This document shows positions 47,321 to 58,524 of a stretch of DNA of 64,000 nt, piece after piece. The stretch's first letter is position 1, and every line of letters begins with the position of its first letter. Location: assembly GCA_027627225.1 (NCBI GenBank), contig CM051028.1, positions 23,618,364 through 23,682,363 on the forward strand. The letters are read 5' to 3'. The position numbers and the translations under genes were made by a program. Source of the DNA: Congeria kusceri. Its lineage: Eukaryota > Mollusca > Bivalvia > Myida > Dreissenidae. The notes under the pieces were generated by a model. The model was not told the DNA's origin and did not search any database. It saw only the letters and a list, made by a program, of their open reading frames with translations.

Positions 47321-48071
47321 CTGTAAAGCAAAGTGTTCTTTAAGTGTGTAATCAAATGGTAAAAAATAAGTTTATAAAGACGAAGTCAACATGAGTGTGT
47401 ACATTAAGGATAATTACTTACATGTAAAAGAGAGTTACACAACGATACAAACACGTTTTTAAAATTTCTATTCACTAACTGACGTTCAATTGTGACTTCA
47501 AGTAGTCTATACATGTACATGTATGTCTTATTAAAATGTAAACTGTAAAAATGATATGTTACTCTAACTGCATATGCAGCAGACAAATTCGTTTAACAAC
47601 GTCTTATATTTTAAGCAAGTGACCGATAGAGAGTACGTATGTGCACCAAAATATGACCTTCTATTAGTCGTTTTATGTGTGGCGTATTTAGGAGCTGATT
47701 TTGTCTTTTTTCACGTTAATCACATTATAACGTCTCCTTATAATACGATCTTAACACCGAAATCAACATATGTCCTCTATGTCTCCAGAATATGAACTTC
47801 TATCGGCCGTCCTCAGATTCAAATGGGTGGTATTTAGGAGCTGATTTTGTCATTTTGATCATATTGGATCGTCGAGTTGGAGCGGTCCATGGCACGCATA
47901 GGGGATTGATACTTTTCAATTTAAAGTCCAGTAGAATCTCGCAGTTGGTCCTTAATTAGTTAACATGTTTGCAAAGAAATTCTATCAAGAAACGGTATCC
48001 ACATATCTGTTGATATTTGAATGTTGAACACAGATTAGACTGGTAAAATACTAGTACAATATTTTATTTAC

Positions 48072-48205
48072 CTGCACTTTCGAATGCGCTGTTACGAACT
48101 TCTTTCGATGCGTCCACGCTTGTCTTCTTATTGTCTCTGTGTGAAGATTTTTTCGATGTAGATCCCGCAAGCGCAAGGTCTTCATAAGAATGATTATTTT
48201 CTGTC
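48072..48205 (-). CDS. Gene A: cytoplasmic-tail exon with YEDL
   Basis: A 134-nt exon, acceptor GGTTTTCAG, donor GCAG|GTAAAT, phase 2 in and phase 1 out. It reads TENNHSYEDLALAGSTSKKS and then a hydrophilic Ser/Lys/Asp stretch ending RNSAFESA. YEDL is a candidate tyrosine motif and aligns with YEEI of gene B. The other reading frames either stop at once or lack the gene B counterpart. It belongs to the receptor's cytoplasmic region. Confidence 0.75.
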
Positions 48206-48526
48206 CTGAAAACCAACTGAAGTGGTTCAGGAACAAATGTAGTAGTAATACAAAAGTAGTCATATTTAATTCAGTGATTCATTCACTCTCTAATACGCGC
48301 TATTCAGTGCAGTGCGTTAGTCTTACATCTAGTTCAGTATATACATGTGTGATACAGTTATTTAAATACTCAAAAGAAATATTAAATCAATTCAGCAAAC
48401 ATTCATTTATTTTGAATTTAACTCAGAACCACCCCAAAATACTTAAATTAAACTTGTTCAAATGTTCCTTACAAAATAGAAATGTGTTCAATTAATAATT
48501 GTGTTTATATGAACGAAATTTCATAC

Positions 48527-48560
48527 ATCTGCTGTCCTTCTCTTGCTTTTGTAGTAAACA
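48527..48560 (-). CDS. Gene A: 34-nt micro-exon of cytoplasmic tail
   Basis: On the minus strand it lies between TTTTTTCAG and GTATGAAA. It encodes (V)FTTKAREGQQ and the first two bases of a Met codon. It enters in phase 1 and leaves in phase 2, exactly bridging the transmembrane exon and the YEDL exon. Gene B has an exon of identical length and phase at 27932-27965 with the same donor (GTATGA). Confidence 0.72.
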
Positions 48561-48693
48561 CTGAAAAAAATGAAACAAATACTTTGTATATTTTATTACA
48601 CCCAAAGTATCCAAAACAAGTAAATTATAGACTGTGCAATTAGAAAACTGCAGTTTTTCTTTCAAACGCAATATGTCGAAAACGTTAAATGAC

Positions 48694-48933
48694 CTTTCAT
48701 TTCCATTTGGTTACCCCTAAGTTTGGGTAAAGAATCCCATCTCCCTATCGTTGGCTCTTGATCATTCGCAGGTTTCGGTGAAGCAGATTTCCGTCTCTTG
48801 AAGAATACCACTGCACCGGCGCCGACAAGAATTCCGACGACAAGTCCTCCTGCTACACTGCCGGCGATATATTTATATATCTGGGAGGACACAGCTTGTT
48901 CGTCGGACTTACCGGTACTATCCAATTGATTAT
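48694..48933 (-). CDS. Gene A: transmembrane exon
   Basis: A 240-nt phase 1-1 exon (acceptor ATTTCAG, donor AAAG|GTCATT). It encodes a juxtamembrane stalk (DNQLDSTGKSDEQAVSSQ), a glycine-rich membrane segment (YIAGSVAGGLVVGILVGAGA, then VVFF) and the stop-transfer KRRK. A polar stretch (SASPKPANDQEP) continues to GNQMEMK. Several GxxxG spacings in the membrane helix could favour dimerisation. The reading frame remains open beyond 48694 for a few codons, but the donor is conserved with gene B, where reading on would hit a stop at once. That argues for splicing here. Confidence 0.87.
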
Positions 48934-49141
48934 CTGAAATATGGTTTGTCGTGAAATGTTATAAACACGTGAATCAATCATTTTATATAAGGCAAAGATT
49001 TTGGCGAACTATATGTTGATGATGTATTATTCGAACATAACAAAAGTATTGACATTGCTTTCAACGCTAAGCATATTTTACGAAGAACATTCCAATATGG
49101 CTAATTATTTATCAGACGAATGCTAATGAAACAGGACTTAC

Positions 49142-49327
49142 CGCATTTTACACATGATCCATGCGCACTCCACGTCTTATTAGCTTGACATACAGTGACG
49201 ATTTCTCCCTTTAAGATGTATCCGGCGTTGCACGTCACCAACGCTGTTGATCCGTAGTCAGAGTCACCACTGATGGTAGGTGTGATGACGCCGTTTGGCA
49301 TTGTTAACGAATCTCCAGAAGGGCATC
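49142..49327 (-). CDS. Gene A: CCP/sushi exon (type b), membrane-proximal
   Basis: A 186-nt phase 1-1 exon, acceptor TTTTCAG, donor CGG|TAAGTC region (exact GT at 49141). It encodes GCPSGDSLTMPNGVITPT and, further on, DYGSTALVTCNAGYILKG and WSAHGSCVKC. It is very similar to the exon at 53253-53438 (GCPFGDSLTIPNGVLRP), indicating exon duplication inside the gene. There is a fifth cysteine near the end (CVKC). It is the last sushi module before the membrane. Confidence 0.9.
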
Positions 49328-49658
49328 CTGAAAATAACAAACGTCAGCAGTATATTAATGATCTTTTAAATATGTGCTCAGTGGTGCTGAATAACCCTAC
49401 ATGTAAACGTGAATAATATGATGTATACGTGTGTAATGTTTTACGGACATCATTCTTAATTAATAGCGAAATGAGATACATTAAACGATATCGATATTCA
49501 GCAGCGTATGTAAACGACTTAATACTTCAAATTAAGAATGTAAATGTAATAATGTATGTTGCACGCCTTCTGAATACTGTAACACAGATAGCTATGCCGG
49601 TAATGTGTGTAAAGTGTAAATTTTCTTTTCATTACAACATGTATAATTCCCTACATAC

Positions 49659-49829
49659 TAATTTTCTCACACGTCCCGATTTCACTCCAGGAGCCATCAC
49701 AAACAGACGAGCTAGTCCCCGACAAAAAGTAGCCATTGTGACATTCTAATGTGGCTGTCGGTTTGTTCGTGGTTTGACCCGCATAGAAAGTGACTTTGCC
49801 GTTGTTGATAGCAGGTATGTCTGCACAAC
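49659..49829 (-). CDS. Gene A: CCP/sushi domain exon
   Basis: A 171-nt phase 1-1 exon, acceptor TCCACAG, donor GTATGT. It encodes GCADIPAINNGKVTFYAG and, further on, ATLECHNGYFLSG and GSWSEIGTCEKI, with four CCP cysteines and the conserved Trp. No near-identical partner elsewhere in the window. Confidence 0.9.
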
Positions 49830-50159
49830 CTGTGGAAAACATGTTAGAATTTTAGCACTCAGTATAAGCCATCATGCAACAACAACCAGAACAACGTTAA
49901 CGGGACATTCTTCTTCAAATACACAACAGGCCCATTGCGATTTTATTTCGTCATGTGTGCTGTATTTGAACGGAAAGGTCCTGTCGTCAAAGAGATAAAT
50001 AGATAAACGCAATTGTGTATGCTAACTATCACACTTGAATACTATCTCGAACCCTTTTTATTTCTTACCAGTCCTACGACAGTATTGTTAAGCTTTCAAC
50101 GCACACTACTCTCGACTTAGATTTAACATTCTTTAGACGTTTACAATCAAGCTACCGAC

Positions 50160-50333
50160 CTGTTCTAAAGCACGTGATGCCCGATGTCCACGTGCCATCA
50201 CTGCCACACACCATCTTATCATTGGCGCCCTCTATTTCATATCCTGATGTGCAATCCACAACCGCAGTGCTGCCGAATTTGGTCTCACCGTACGTCACGG
50301 TTGATTTGGCAGTTGGGACTGGCGATCCACAGT
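50160..50333 (-). CDS. Gene A: CCP/sushi domain exon
   Basis: A 174-nt phase 1-1 exon, acceptor TATAG, donor GTCGGT. It encodes (D)CGSPVPTAKSTVTYGETK and, further on, GSTAVVDCTSGYEIEG and GTWTSGITCFRT, with four CCP cysteines and a Trp. Confidence 0.9.
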
Positions 50334-51351
50334 CTATAATATATTATACATAGGGAATATTACATGACTGTGGTAGGCCGGTGGCTTGTATCTCCCGAGT
50401 TGACTGTGTAACGCTGTATTCCACCAGCCCGGAGGGCGAGTGGTTACAAATTTACACAGTCAATGAGAGCGATACAACCCACCGGAACACGACACTCATG
50501 TAGTATTGAATTTATTACATACCTCTTTACGATCAAAACATCCACATATATGTTACGAAAGAAAAACAAAATAATAACAAATACTCGTAGTACTGTTAAA
50601 GAACGTGCATGCATACACGTTAGGTACATAAATGACGTAATTCAATTCGAATCACCATGTTATAACGGCGTCATCGTGTCTATAATTTTTTTTTAATTTT
50701 TTTATTTATTTTTTGTCTATAAATAGAACGGGTTGATTCCAAATAATGCTCGGAACGTTACAGAAATATATGATACTTAACGAACGTAAAAGTAGTCCGT
50801 TTTTTCCAGCCGTTGAATACGGATTTTTATTTCACAGTTTGAAATACCGGAATTATATTTTGCATATTGTATTCTATACCAAAAATACACAAGTGTTGAG
50901 TTAGATTGTCTATAATTATATAATAAATTAGTATATAATACAATGATTATTATGGTATAGAGTTAAGGTACCGGTCAGTATTTTTTTTACATCAGCTCAA
51001 TTCGTTTCTACATTAACGTTATTTAATAATTTTGGAACATTGTACCAACCCATTATTTCACATTTGTGTTTTTCGATATATATCAATTACTTTTAAAGCT
51101 GCACCGCAAATGCATATCCTATTAATATTCAACATATAGATTATTTAATCAAAGAGAACCAACTTCTTCCTACCTCTGCCTGTACCTCGTTTTGACAAGA
51201 AAGAATTCCACCCAAATATCTACCTTGATCTATAAACCCTGAAGGTACCCATATAGTTGCAATGGTAACGCGACATTTTCGTATGTTTGTTCAAATTATA
51301 CATTAGTTCTTGATTTTGTTAATAATGCTAGATGCATAAAGATCAACTTAC

Positions 51352-51540
51352 CAATTAGTTTACACACTGGTTTCTGTCCGCTCCATGTGCCATTTGTACA
51401 TTTAATGGCGTCATTTCCACTGATTATGTAACCTTCGTTGCATCTGAATGTCGCGACAGAGCCGTTGAGTAGGCCGTTACTGAAGCTAATGTTGCCATTG
51501 GTAGGTGGATTAACAGGCTGACACTCTGGTATGTGGTATT
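51352..51540 (-). CDS. Gene A: CCP/sushi domain exon (type d)
   Basis: A 189-nt phase 1-1 exon, acceptor ATCTAG, donor GTAAGT. It encodes (E)YHIPECQPVNPPTNGNIS and, further on, CNEGYIISGNDAIKC and WSGQKPVCKLI. It is of the same subtype as 31868-32041 (gene B) and 16545-16718 (gene C), with a four-residue N-terminal extension. Confidence 0.9.
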
Positions 51541-51906
51541 CTAGATAAAATATATGGATTCATATGAAAAAAGTGCATGATTCCAATTATAGTTTTCTCG
51601 TTGTTGGCAAAGGGGATGATGGCATAATATTGGATAATTAGACATTGTGCTGTCGTTTCTTATCAACATATCCAATATCATGCTCAGTGTCGACGAAAAG
51701 CATGCATTCTGGGAAAATTAAATGCATCTCTTAGTATACAAGTATTTTCAGTATTTCTACGACGCTTTGTTTTCTAAAAAAAAACAACACTGCACTTAAA
51801 GCAGCTAGCTGTTAATGGATAAAAACAAATAGCCATTATTGTGTTACAAAACAGTTGCCTCAAGGACTTATAATCAGGATCCTCATACACCAACCCATTC
51901 CTAAAA

Positions 51907-52465
51907 ATGCTGCTAATTTGAATCTTCCTTGGTATTCATAAATGCTGCTAATTTGAATTTTCCTTGGTATTCATAAATGCTGCTAATTTAAATCATCCTT
52001 GGTATTCATAAATGCTGCTAATTTGAATCTTCCCTGGTATTCATAAATGCTGCTAATTTGAATCTTCCATGGTATTCATCAATGCTGCTAATTTGAATCT
52101 TCCTTGTTATTCATAAATGCTGCTAATTTGAATCTTCCTTGGTATTCATACATGCTGCTAATTTGAATCTTCCTTGGTATTCATAAATGCTGCTAATTTG
52201 AATATTCCTTGATATTCATAAATGCTGCTAATTTGAATCTTCCTTGGTATTCATAAATGCTGCTAATTTGAATCTTCCTTGGTATTTATAAATGCTGCTA
52301 ATTTGAATCTTCCTTGGTATTCATAAATGCTGCTAATTTGAATCTTCCTTGGTATTCATAAATGCTGCTAATTTGAATCTTCCTTGGTTTTCATAAATGC
52401 TGCTAATTTGAATATTCCTGGGTATCCATAAATGCTGCTAATTTGAATCTTCCTTGGTATTCATA
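51907..52465. repeat. 35-bp minisatellite in intron of gene A, 16 copies
   Basis: Unit ATGCTGCTAATTTGAATCTT plus CCTTGGTATTCATAA; copies start at 51907, 51942 and every 35 bp after. Only scattered point changes. It sits 367 bp upstream, in transcript order, of the exon at 51352-51540. Confidence 0.95.
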
Positions 52466-52602
52466 CACTCAAACTACAGCATTCTTTATTTACAGAACAA
52501 ATGTTAAAGACAAAAGCGACATTCCAAACCAGCTTACTTTTAAGTGTGTTTTCTTTATTCTTAAGACTAAGAATGGATTGGTGAATACGGGTCCAGATGT
52601 AC

Positions 52603-52680
52603 CAACTTCCAAACATGATCCATGCTTCCTATATGTTTTGTCAGCTCGACAATCGGTGATGTTTTCTACGTTCAAGACGC
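52603..52680 (-). pseudogene. Gene A: degenerate half CCP exon (type b)
   Basis: Minus-strand frame NVENITDCRADKTYRKHGSC followed by LEVG and a GT. It matches the second half of the type-b exon at 53253-53438 (NVTVCQADKTWSPHGSCVEIG). The first half is replaced by T-rich sequence, the conserved Trp has become Tyr, and no acceptor is seen. It is the remnant of a duplicated exon and lies close to the 35-bp minisatellite. Confidence 0.75.
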
Positions 52681-52734
52681 ACCAAGGCTTTGATTTTTTT
52701 TTTAATTCATTCACAATACATGTATTAAACCCAC

Positions 52735-52908
52735 CTGCTTTCACGCATTTGATGTTTGGCCTCCAGAAGCCGTCGTATTCACAGGCCATGATATCGGTGG
52801 TGCCATATATGTCATATCCGGTTGGACAACGCGCAACCGCAATGCTGCGGAATGTCGTCTTCCAGTAAGTGATGTTTGTATTGGCAGCAAATAATGGTGG
52901 TCCACAAT
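52735..52908 (-). CDS. Gene A: CCP/sushi domain exon
   Basis: A 174-nt phase 1-1 exon, acceptor ATTCTAG, donor GTGGGT. It encodes (D)CGPPLFAANTNITYWKTT and, further on, SIAVARCPTGYDIYG and DGFWRPNIKCVKA, with four CCP cysteines and a Trp. It is somewhat diverged from the other modules (FWRPNIKC at the end). Confidence 0.88.
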
Positions 52909-53252
52909 CTAGAATAAAAGGTTGCTTGATTGATTAAGTAGACGCTTATAGTGCAGTAATATGCACCGGCTTTCGTACAATGAGCTTCTACTTTCTGCCT
53001 GGAGTACACTTATTACCTATCAATCCACGTACCGAGTTGCATTAAATAATAAACATAGTTGTGTGATAAATACATAATCAAAAAGGGTATTAAAGTAATG
53101 CGAATTGCATTCGAGTATTAAATAAGACTATTCGTGTATAATAGTATTTAGAAAGAGTATTTCGGTAGTCAGATAGAATATTCGTTTATTCAGAAAGAGT
53201 ATTCGAGTATTCATAGACGATACCATTTATTTTTGGTTAATGGGATATTTAC

Positions 53253-53438
53253 CAATTTCTACACATGACCCGTGCGGACTCCACGTCTTATCTGCTTGAC
53301 ATACAGTGACGTTAACGCCGGACACGACGTGACCGACGCTACACGTCACCAACGCCGTGGATCCGTAGTCTGTGACGCCATTGACGTTAGGCCTAAGAAC
53401 ACCGTTGGGAATTGTAAGCGAATCTCCAAAAGGACATC
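53253..53438 (-). CDS. Gene A: CCP/sushi domain exon (type b)
   Basis: A 186-nt phase 1-1 exon, acceptor TTGCCAG, donor GTAAAT. It encodes GCPFGDSLTIPNGVLRPN and, further on, DYGSTALVTCSVGHVVSG and WSPHGSCVEIG. It is the near twin of 49142-49327, and the half exon at 52603-52680 derives from the same subtype. Confidence 0.9.
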
Positions 53439-56400
53439 CTGGCAAACAAAATCAATAACGTGTGTAGATAATATGTCAATAAAACTCAATTCTACATCAT
53501 TATTAACATATTCTAACGTGCATGCAAAATTTCAGACCGATCCACGAAGTAGAAATGCTTGAAAACGCATTTGAGAATGACGCATGATAAGCAATCTGGC
53601 TTGCGTTTTCAGTGCTTTGATTATATGGGGGTGCCTGACTCAAATTGTGTACTTAATTCATAGAAATGTTTACATACTTTAATGCAATAGAGGTAAATAT
53701 TGTATTTAACGTGTTCATTTTTGGTTTTAGCATGATTTAATGTGCTCCAAGATGCACAAGACGGATTTCCGTACTTTTTGTCTTTTTTTTTTTACTTGAA
53801 AAAGCGGTTTCGGCTGTAAAAATCGTAATGCACATTAAAATCGTTATATTTATCACATGTTTACTATGAAACCTATTACAGCCAATTAAACCACGCAGAA
53901 ACATGGTTATTTTATGTAATAATCTGAAAATAATATGTTCAACGAAACATCACAAAATTATTTGATTTTGTTCACATGTTATTAGTGTTTATAAATTTAT
54001 TAATCATGAACATCTGTTATACAAGTTTACTATCCCAATAATTGCTGTGTTTCTTGAATCCACTTGAATATACTTAAGCGTAATTACGCACACAGTGCAT
54101 GTTTTTTTTATACTGGTTTGAGATTATTTGAGAAATTGAATCAACAATCTGATGCATGTTTGTTCTACTGTAACTCTTGAAATTTGTTCAGAATTCAGTT
54201 GTGTTACACAGATACATCCTTTTTCAAAGTAACTTTTTTGTGCAGCAAAAGAATGACATAATGTAAACAAATTGCACTGTTTATAAAATGGAAATGACAA
54301 TCCTTAAAACCGGTACCTGTAGTTGCTTTTAAAGGCTCAGTTCTTAATCCAAAATAACCCCAACAACACCAACAGATGTGCACATCAGATGTTAGTGATA
54401 CAGTAGACAGACATTTGTATAGAAAATGATCTTTTTGGATGTTCTTGCATTGCCTCAAATTATATGTATTTAACAACAGATATGCATATCAATAAATACA
54501 ATCAGTATCATACAATTAATTAGCTTGGTAAGATTGTTTAGACTTCACATTTGACAAAACTATTTTCACACTAATATAATAGTCAACTTTGGTTTAAATA
54601 ATAAATATATTATTTGTATAAGAGCTTTGTACTTTTTATGGAAGTAAATGTGTTATTTAATTTTTCTTGTATAAATATTTAATTAGATAACTGAGCAGAC
54701 TACTAGAATATTCCTTAATATGAAATTAAGGAGCGAATCCTGAACACATATCATAATGACTTTGTTTTCAACTCATTTGAACTCAACTCATTTAAAAAAA
54801 TCTGACAAACCTAATTGTTTATTGTGAGATATGCAGTAGCAGTAGCGCATGTGTACTTGAAAGTTTATACAGGATGAAAACTTGACATACTTTGAAGACA
54901 GAAACAAGACCAAAATCTGTATTTATTTTCATCAACAATACACATATTCAGAATATAATGTTTGTAATTCTGTATATAGATATGGATAAACTTTTTTTCA
55001 AATCCATAAAATGAAGATAACAATTATTCTTATGCAGTACAACAGACACTGTATTATGATGCAGGGCTTTTTTCAAGCTGGTTTTATCGCCGTTAATGGG
55101 TCATATTCCAATGGCAAAAAAGTGTATTTTTTCCCAAATCCAGTCCTCAAATTCCCAACTGATGGTTTGACATTTCAGATGATTGGAAATAAGAGGTGTT
55201 AAATGAAGAATTAAAGACTGTTGAAGTTGTTTGGAATCTGTAGCTGGTAAGTTAGAAACAGTATACAGAGGTATTGTTCTTTGTGTACTTTCTTGAATTG
55301 ACCCCGATTCTTCTTTTAATTCTTTTATTTCTCGAATCAAACTTGCGGGCTGTCTATGTACAAATACGATAACTTGTATGCATAACTTTCACCTTGGAAT
55401 AATTCGTATTTCAGCTGTCTGAGTACTAACCACACCATTTTCCAAGGACCAGAAGATGCGAGTAGCATATATTTTGTTAGTTGACTATGTGTGTCTTTGT
55501 ATACTTTGTATATTTTGTATCATGTAATTGTGTACCATATGTATTTTCTATGAATGATAACTGATTGTTGATAACTGCTTTCAATATGCTATTGCTTTGA
55601 TTCTTATTAATATATATATATTATGATGTTAATGGGAACAACAATATCAGCATTCCGACAGCAGCACTTTATCGGAAGAATATGTTTTGATGCTAAGAAT
55701 TGTATACAACGGTTACTATGACAACTACGTGTACTATGTAATTAAATATACTTTAATAGGTGTATGTTATTTTGTATATTCGTTCTTTCTGCAAGTGTAT
55801 ATTTCGCAAATTCTGACAATAATACAATTCTTTTAAATGAACTGTAATTGAACCTGTCATATAGAACTTATTTCTTTACACACCCGCAAGATGGCATGGC
55901 GTTACACTAATTACACTGTCTTGAATCTTTTAAGCGAATTTACCCTTTATGTTTGCGCATCCCCCGACCGACCTCTGCAGTTTATTTATGACGGAAATAA
56001 GCCACAACTAAATAGGATTGAACATGTCTTCTACAGATGGCAGACGATTTATTAGGAAACCTAAAACAAACGCACCGAATAAATGAATTCCAAATGATAC
56101 ACCAGAGATAGGTTACTCCTGAACATACATAATACATATTGAATTTAATCAAGAAGGCTCACAATCAAAACAATATAAACGCGCCAGTATACAGGTGGGT
56201 GGATGGGGCGGAAAGTGGTATAATAAAAACACAAGCTATCCAGCTTGAATGAAATCAAAATCTTGGTCAACAAAGCAGCTCTTTGATGGAACCTGATGTT
56301 AACTGTTACAACACACTTAAGCGAGGGTTACACAACAATAAATGAACAACCCAAGAAATGACACTAAACTATTACGCGAATATAAATGTCTTTATCTAGT

Positions 56401-56868
56401 TAAACGTAATTATAAAGTTCTACGTTATATTTGCCCTTCCTCGGACCTCCGCAGTTTACTTATGACAAAACTGAATATGAGTGAACATGTCTGCACCTAC
56501 AAATGACAGACGATTTATTAAGAAACTCAAAATAAATGCACCTAAAATGGAGTCATAAAGTTGGACTTACAAAGTCCAAAACACAAGTCCACATTTAATG
56601 AACAACCAAAGAAATGGCAGTAAATTATTACTCGAATATAAACGTATTGATAAGGTTACACATATAGAGTTCTATTTGATTGAAATAGATATAAAACAAT
56701 TTGAAGAAGTTCATCCAAGTTCTGACAACGTTTAATTCCTTTGCATATTATTGCATAACTCCAATTGGCTCTGAGCACGAATCCATAATTAGGTCCGTAC
56801 ATTGTAGATTGTACAAGGACATGTACATGTATTGATTTATCTATTTCATTGCATTATACTATGCTTAC
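53439..56868. other. 3.4-kb intron of gene A
   Basis: Long AT-rich intron. I see no CCP exon in it. The one element noted is the hAT-like terminus at 55063-55160. Confidence 0.4.
55063..55160 (+). repeat. Terminus of the CAGG hAT-like family, copy 3
   Basis: It starts CAGGGCTTTTTTCAAGCTGG and continues through CATATTCCAATGGCAAAAAA, TTTTTTCCCAAATCCAGTCC and CAAATTCCCAACTGATGG. The order is the same as at 8368 and, on the minus strand, 12521. The other end is not identified. Confidence 0.55.
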
Positions 56869-57045
56869 TTTTTATTTGACAATCGAAACTACTGTTTGTC
56901 CATCCGTCAACGTCACAAAGAATGTATCCTGGGTTTTCAGGCTGAAACCCAGTATTGCACGCAAGGACGGCTACACTTCCGTTGGTTGTTGTTCCGGTAA
57001 TAAGCTGAACTGATCCGTTTGGAGGTACTGGGGGTGAGCCGCAGT
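56869..57045 (-). CDS. Gene A: CCP/sushi exon (type a), most 5' seen
   Basis: A 177-nt phase 1-1 exon, acceptor TTCTAG, donor GTAAGC. It encodes (D)CGSPPVPPNGSVQLITGT and, further on, GSVAVLACNTGFQPENPG and NSSFDCQIK, with four CCP cysteines and a Trp. It is the closest relative of the gene C exons at 2608-2778 and 4700-4806. As it enters in phase 1 and lacks a signal sequence, at least one more 5' exon exists, beyond the LINE and MITE cluster or outside the window. Confidence 0.9.
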
Positions 57046-57175
57046 CTAGAAAGGAGGAAAAACAGTAGGACTGGCCAGGTAGTCTATAAGGTCAAAATAA
57101 ACATGATAACGGAAAGCCAGCTCCAAACAAGTAGAGGGACTCTAATTCAAATATAAAGTTCTTATATTTGGCTAA

Positions 57176-57330
57176 TTACACAAATGACCTACTGACCTAC
57201 CAATGTTACCTAGGCAACATTGTATACAATACAAACAACAGAAAAAGAAACACAACATACAAATGCGATTAAAACTTGGGTCACGGCCTTGAAACTGTCC
57301 AAGCAAAGCATCGGGGGTTTCAAATGCTGT
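57176..57330. repeat. Dispersed repeat, copy of the 37575 family
   Basis: It contains AACATTGTATACAATAC, CAACATACAAATGCGATT and AACTTGGGTCACGGCCTTGA, in the order seen at 23742 and 37575. Diverged. Confidence 0.5.
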
Positions 57331-57407
57331 ATCTAGTATTTAACTGTATCGTCATAAAGATTGATCATGATCGTTCGGAGTACATTCATATGGCTACATC
57401 AAGTAAA

Positions 57408-58524
57408 GGGCTAATCGTGGTCTTAATCGTGGACCAATTGTGGTGATCCTATCAGATCTTATGCTAGGTTTCCACAATCACGATTCGCGTCACGATTGAA
57501 ATCGTGGTCTTAATCGTGGACCAATCGTGGTGATCGTACGTGATAAGCGTATCGAGACTTATCTGTACGTAATAGAACGTCCTAATTCAGGGAACCCGAT
57601 CGTGATGATCGTGTCAGATCAAGACCAAATCGTGGACTCGACCGAAAAAATCCCAACGGAACGTATGTAATCATATCTAAACTGGAGATCAGGCCATGAC
57701 AGGTCGTGAAACCTGTAATTGACAAATCGTGACCAGATCGCAACAGAGCGCAAAACATCGTATTAATACGTATGGACTCGCATCACATCGTATCCAAGCC
57801 TTAAATCTCAGAGAAATACCACGATCAGCTACAAGTGATCAATCGTTGCGTTCGTGACAGATCGCACGATAGTGGGAACCTAGTATTATCAAATTTGTCA
57901 GTCGTGGCAATCGTGTTAATCGTAGAAAAAATTTGAACGGTTAACACGATCAACTGCGATCAATTGTCCATCAGGATCATCTTATCAGATCTTATTGCAT
58001 CGTAACAAAGCGCGAACAATCGTATCTAATCGTGCATCCAAATCGCGGGATTGAAGTCAATAGTAAGTCGGGCTGTATTGATACCATTCGGGTCCAGTAG
58101 TAGCTCAAAACGTGATCTCCGTCAATCATGATCGTGAAAGACATCGCGAACACACTCGTATCATGTTGTTTCAGAGCGCATTTATTCGTGATAAGCGTAT
58201 CGGGACATTTCTCCGCGTAATACAACCTCCTTATTCGGGGATCCCGATCGTGATGATCGTGTCAGATCGTGTCAGATTAAAACGCAATCTCGGACTCGAT
58301 CGAAACAATCCCAACGGAACGTATGTAATCGTATCTATACTGGATATCAGACCGTAACAGATCGTGACACTTGTAATTGACAAATCGTGACCAGATCGCA
58401 ACAGAGCGCGATACGCCGTATCAAAACGTATCCAAGCCTAAAATCTCAGAGAAATACCACGATCAGCTACGAGTGGCCAATCGTAGCGTTCGTAACGGAT
58501 AGCACGATAGTGAGAACCTAGCAT
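57408..58524. mobile_element. Cluster of ATGCTAGGTT-TIR elements
   Basis: The left end ATGCTAGGTTTCCACAATCA (57461) and the reverse complement of the right end ATGCTAGGTTCTCACTATCG (58524) are inverted repeats. A further inward-facing end (GATAGTGGGAACCTAGTA) lies at about 57868-57885. Segments 57536-57885 and 58190-58524 are direct copies sharing ATCCCAACGGAACGTATGTA, CAAATCGTGACCAGATCGCA and AAATACCACGATCAGCTAC. 57408-57455 repeats the block at 57501-57540. So at least two copies of one ~430-bp element lie nested or in tandem. It has no coding capacity. Confidence 0.75.

Noticed and set aside
48662..48693. Extension of the gene A transmembrane exon to a stop at 48662
   Set aside because: A donor at 48694 is conserved with gene B, where reading on hits a stop at once, and the downstream micro-exon fits the phase. 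I treat the extension as intron.
52490..52789. A 99-aa minus-strand ORF joining two CCP parts
   Set aside because: It reads through an intron between the exon at 52735-52908 and the half exon at 52603-52680; the T-rich junction is not coding.
58112..58357. 81-aa ORF
   Set aside because: Lies entirely in the MITE cluster and is not shared in frame by the sister copy.
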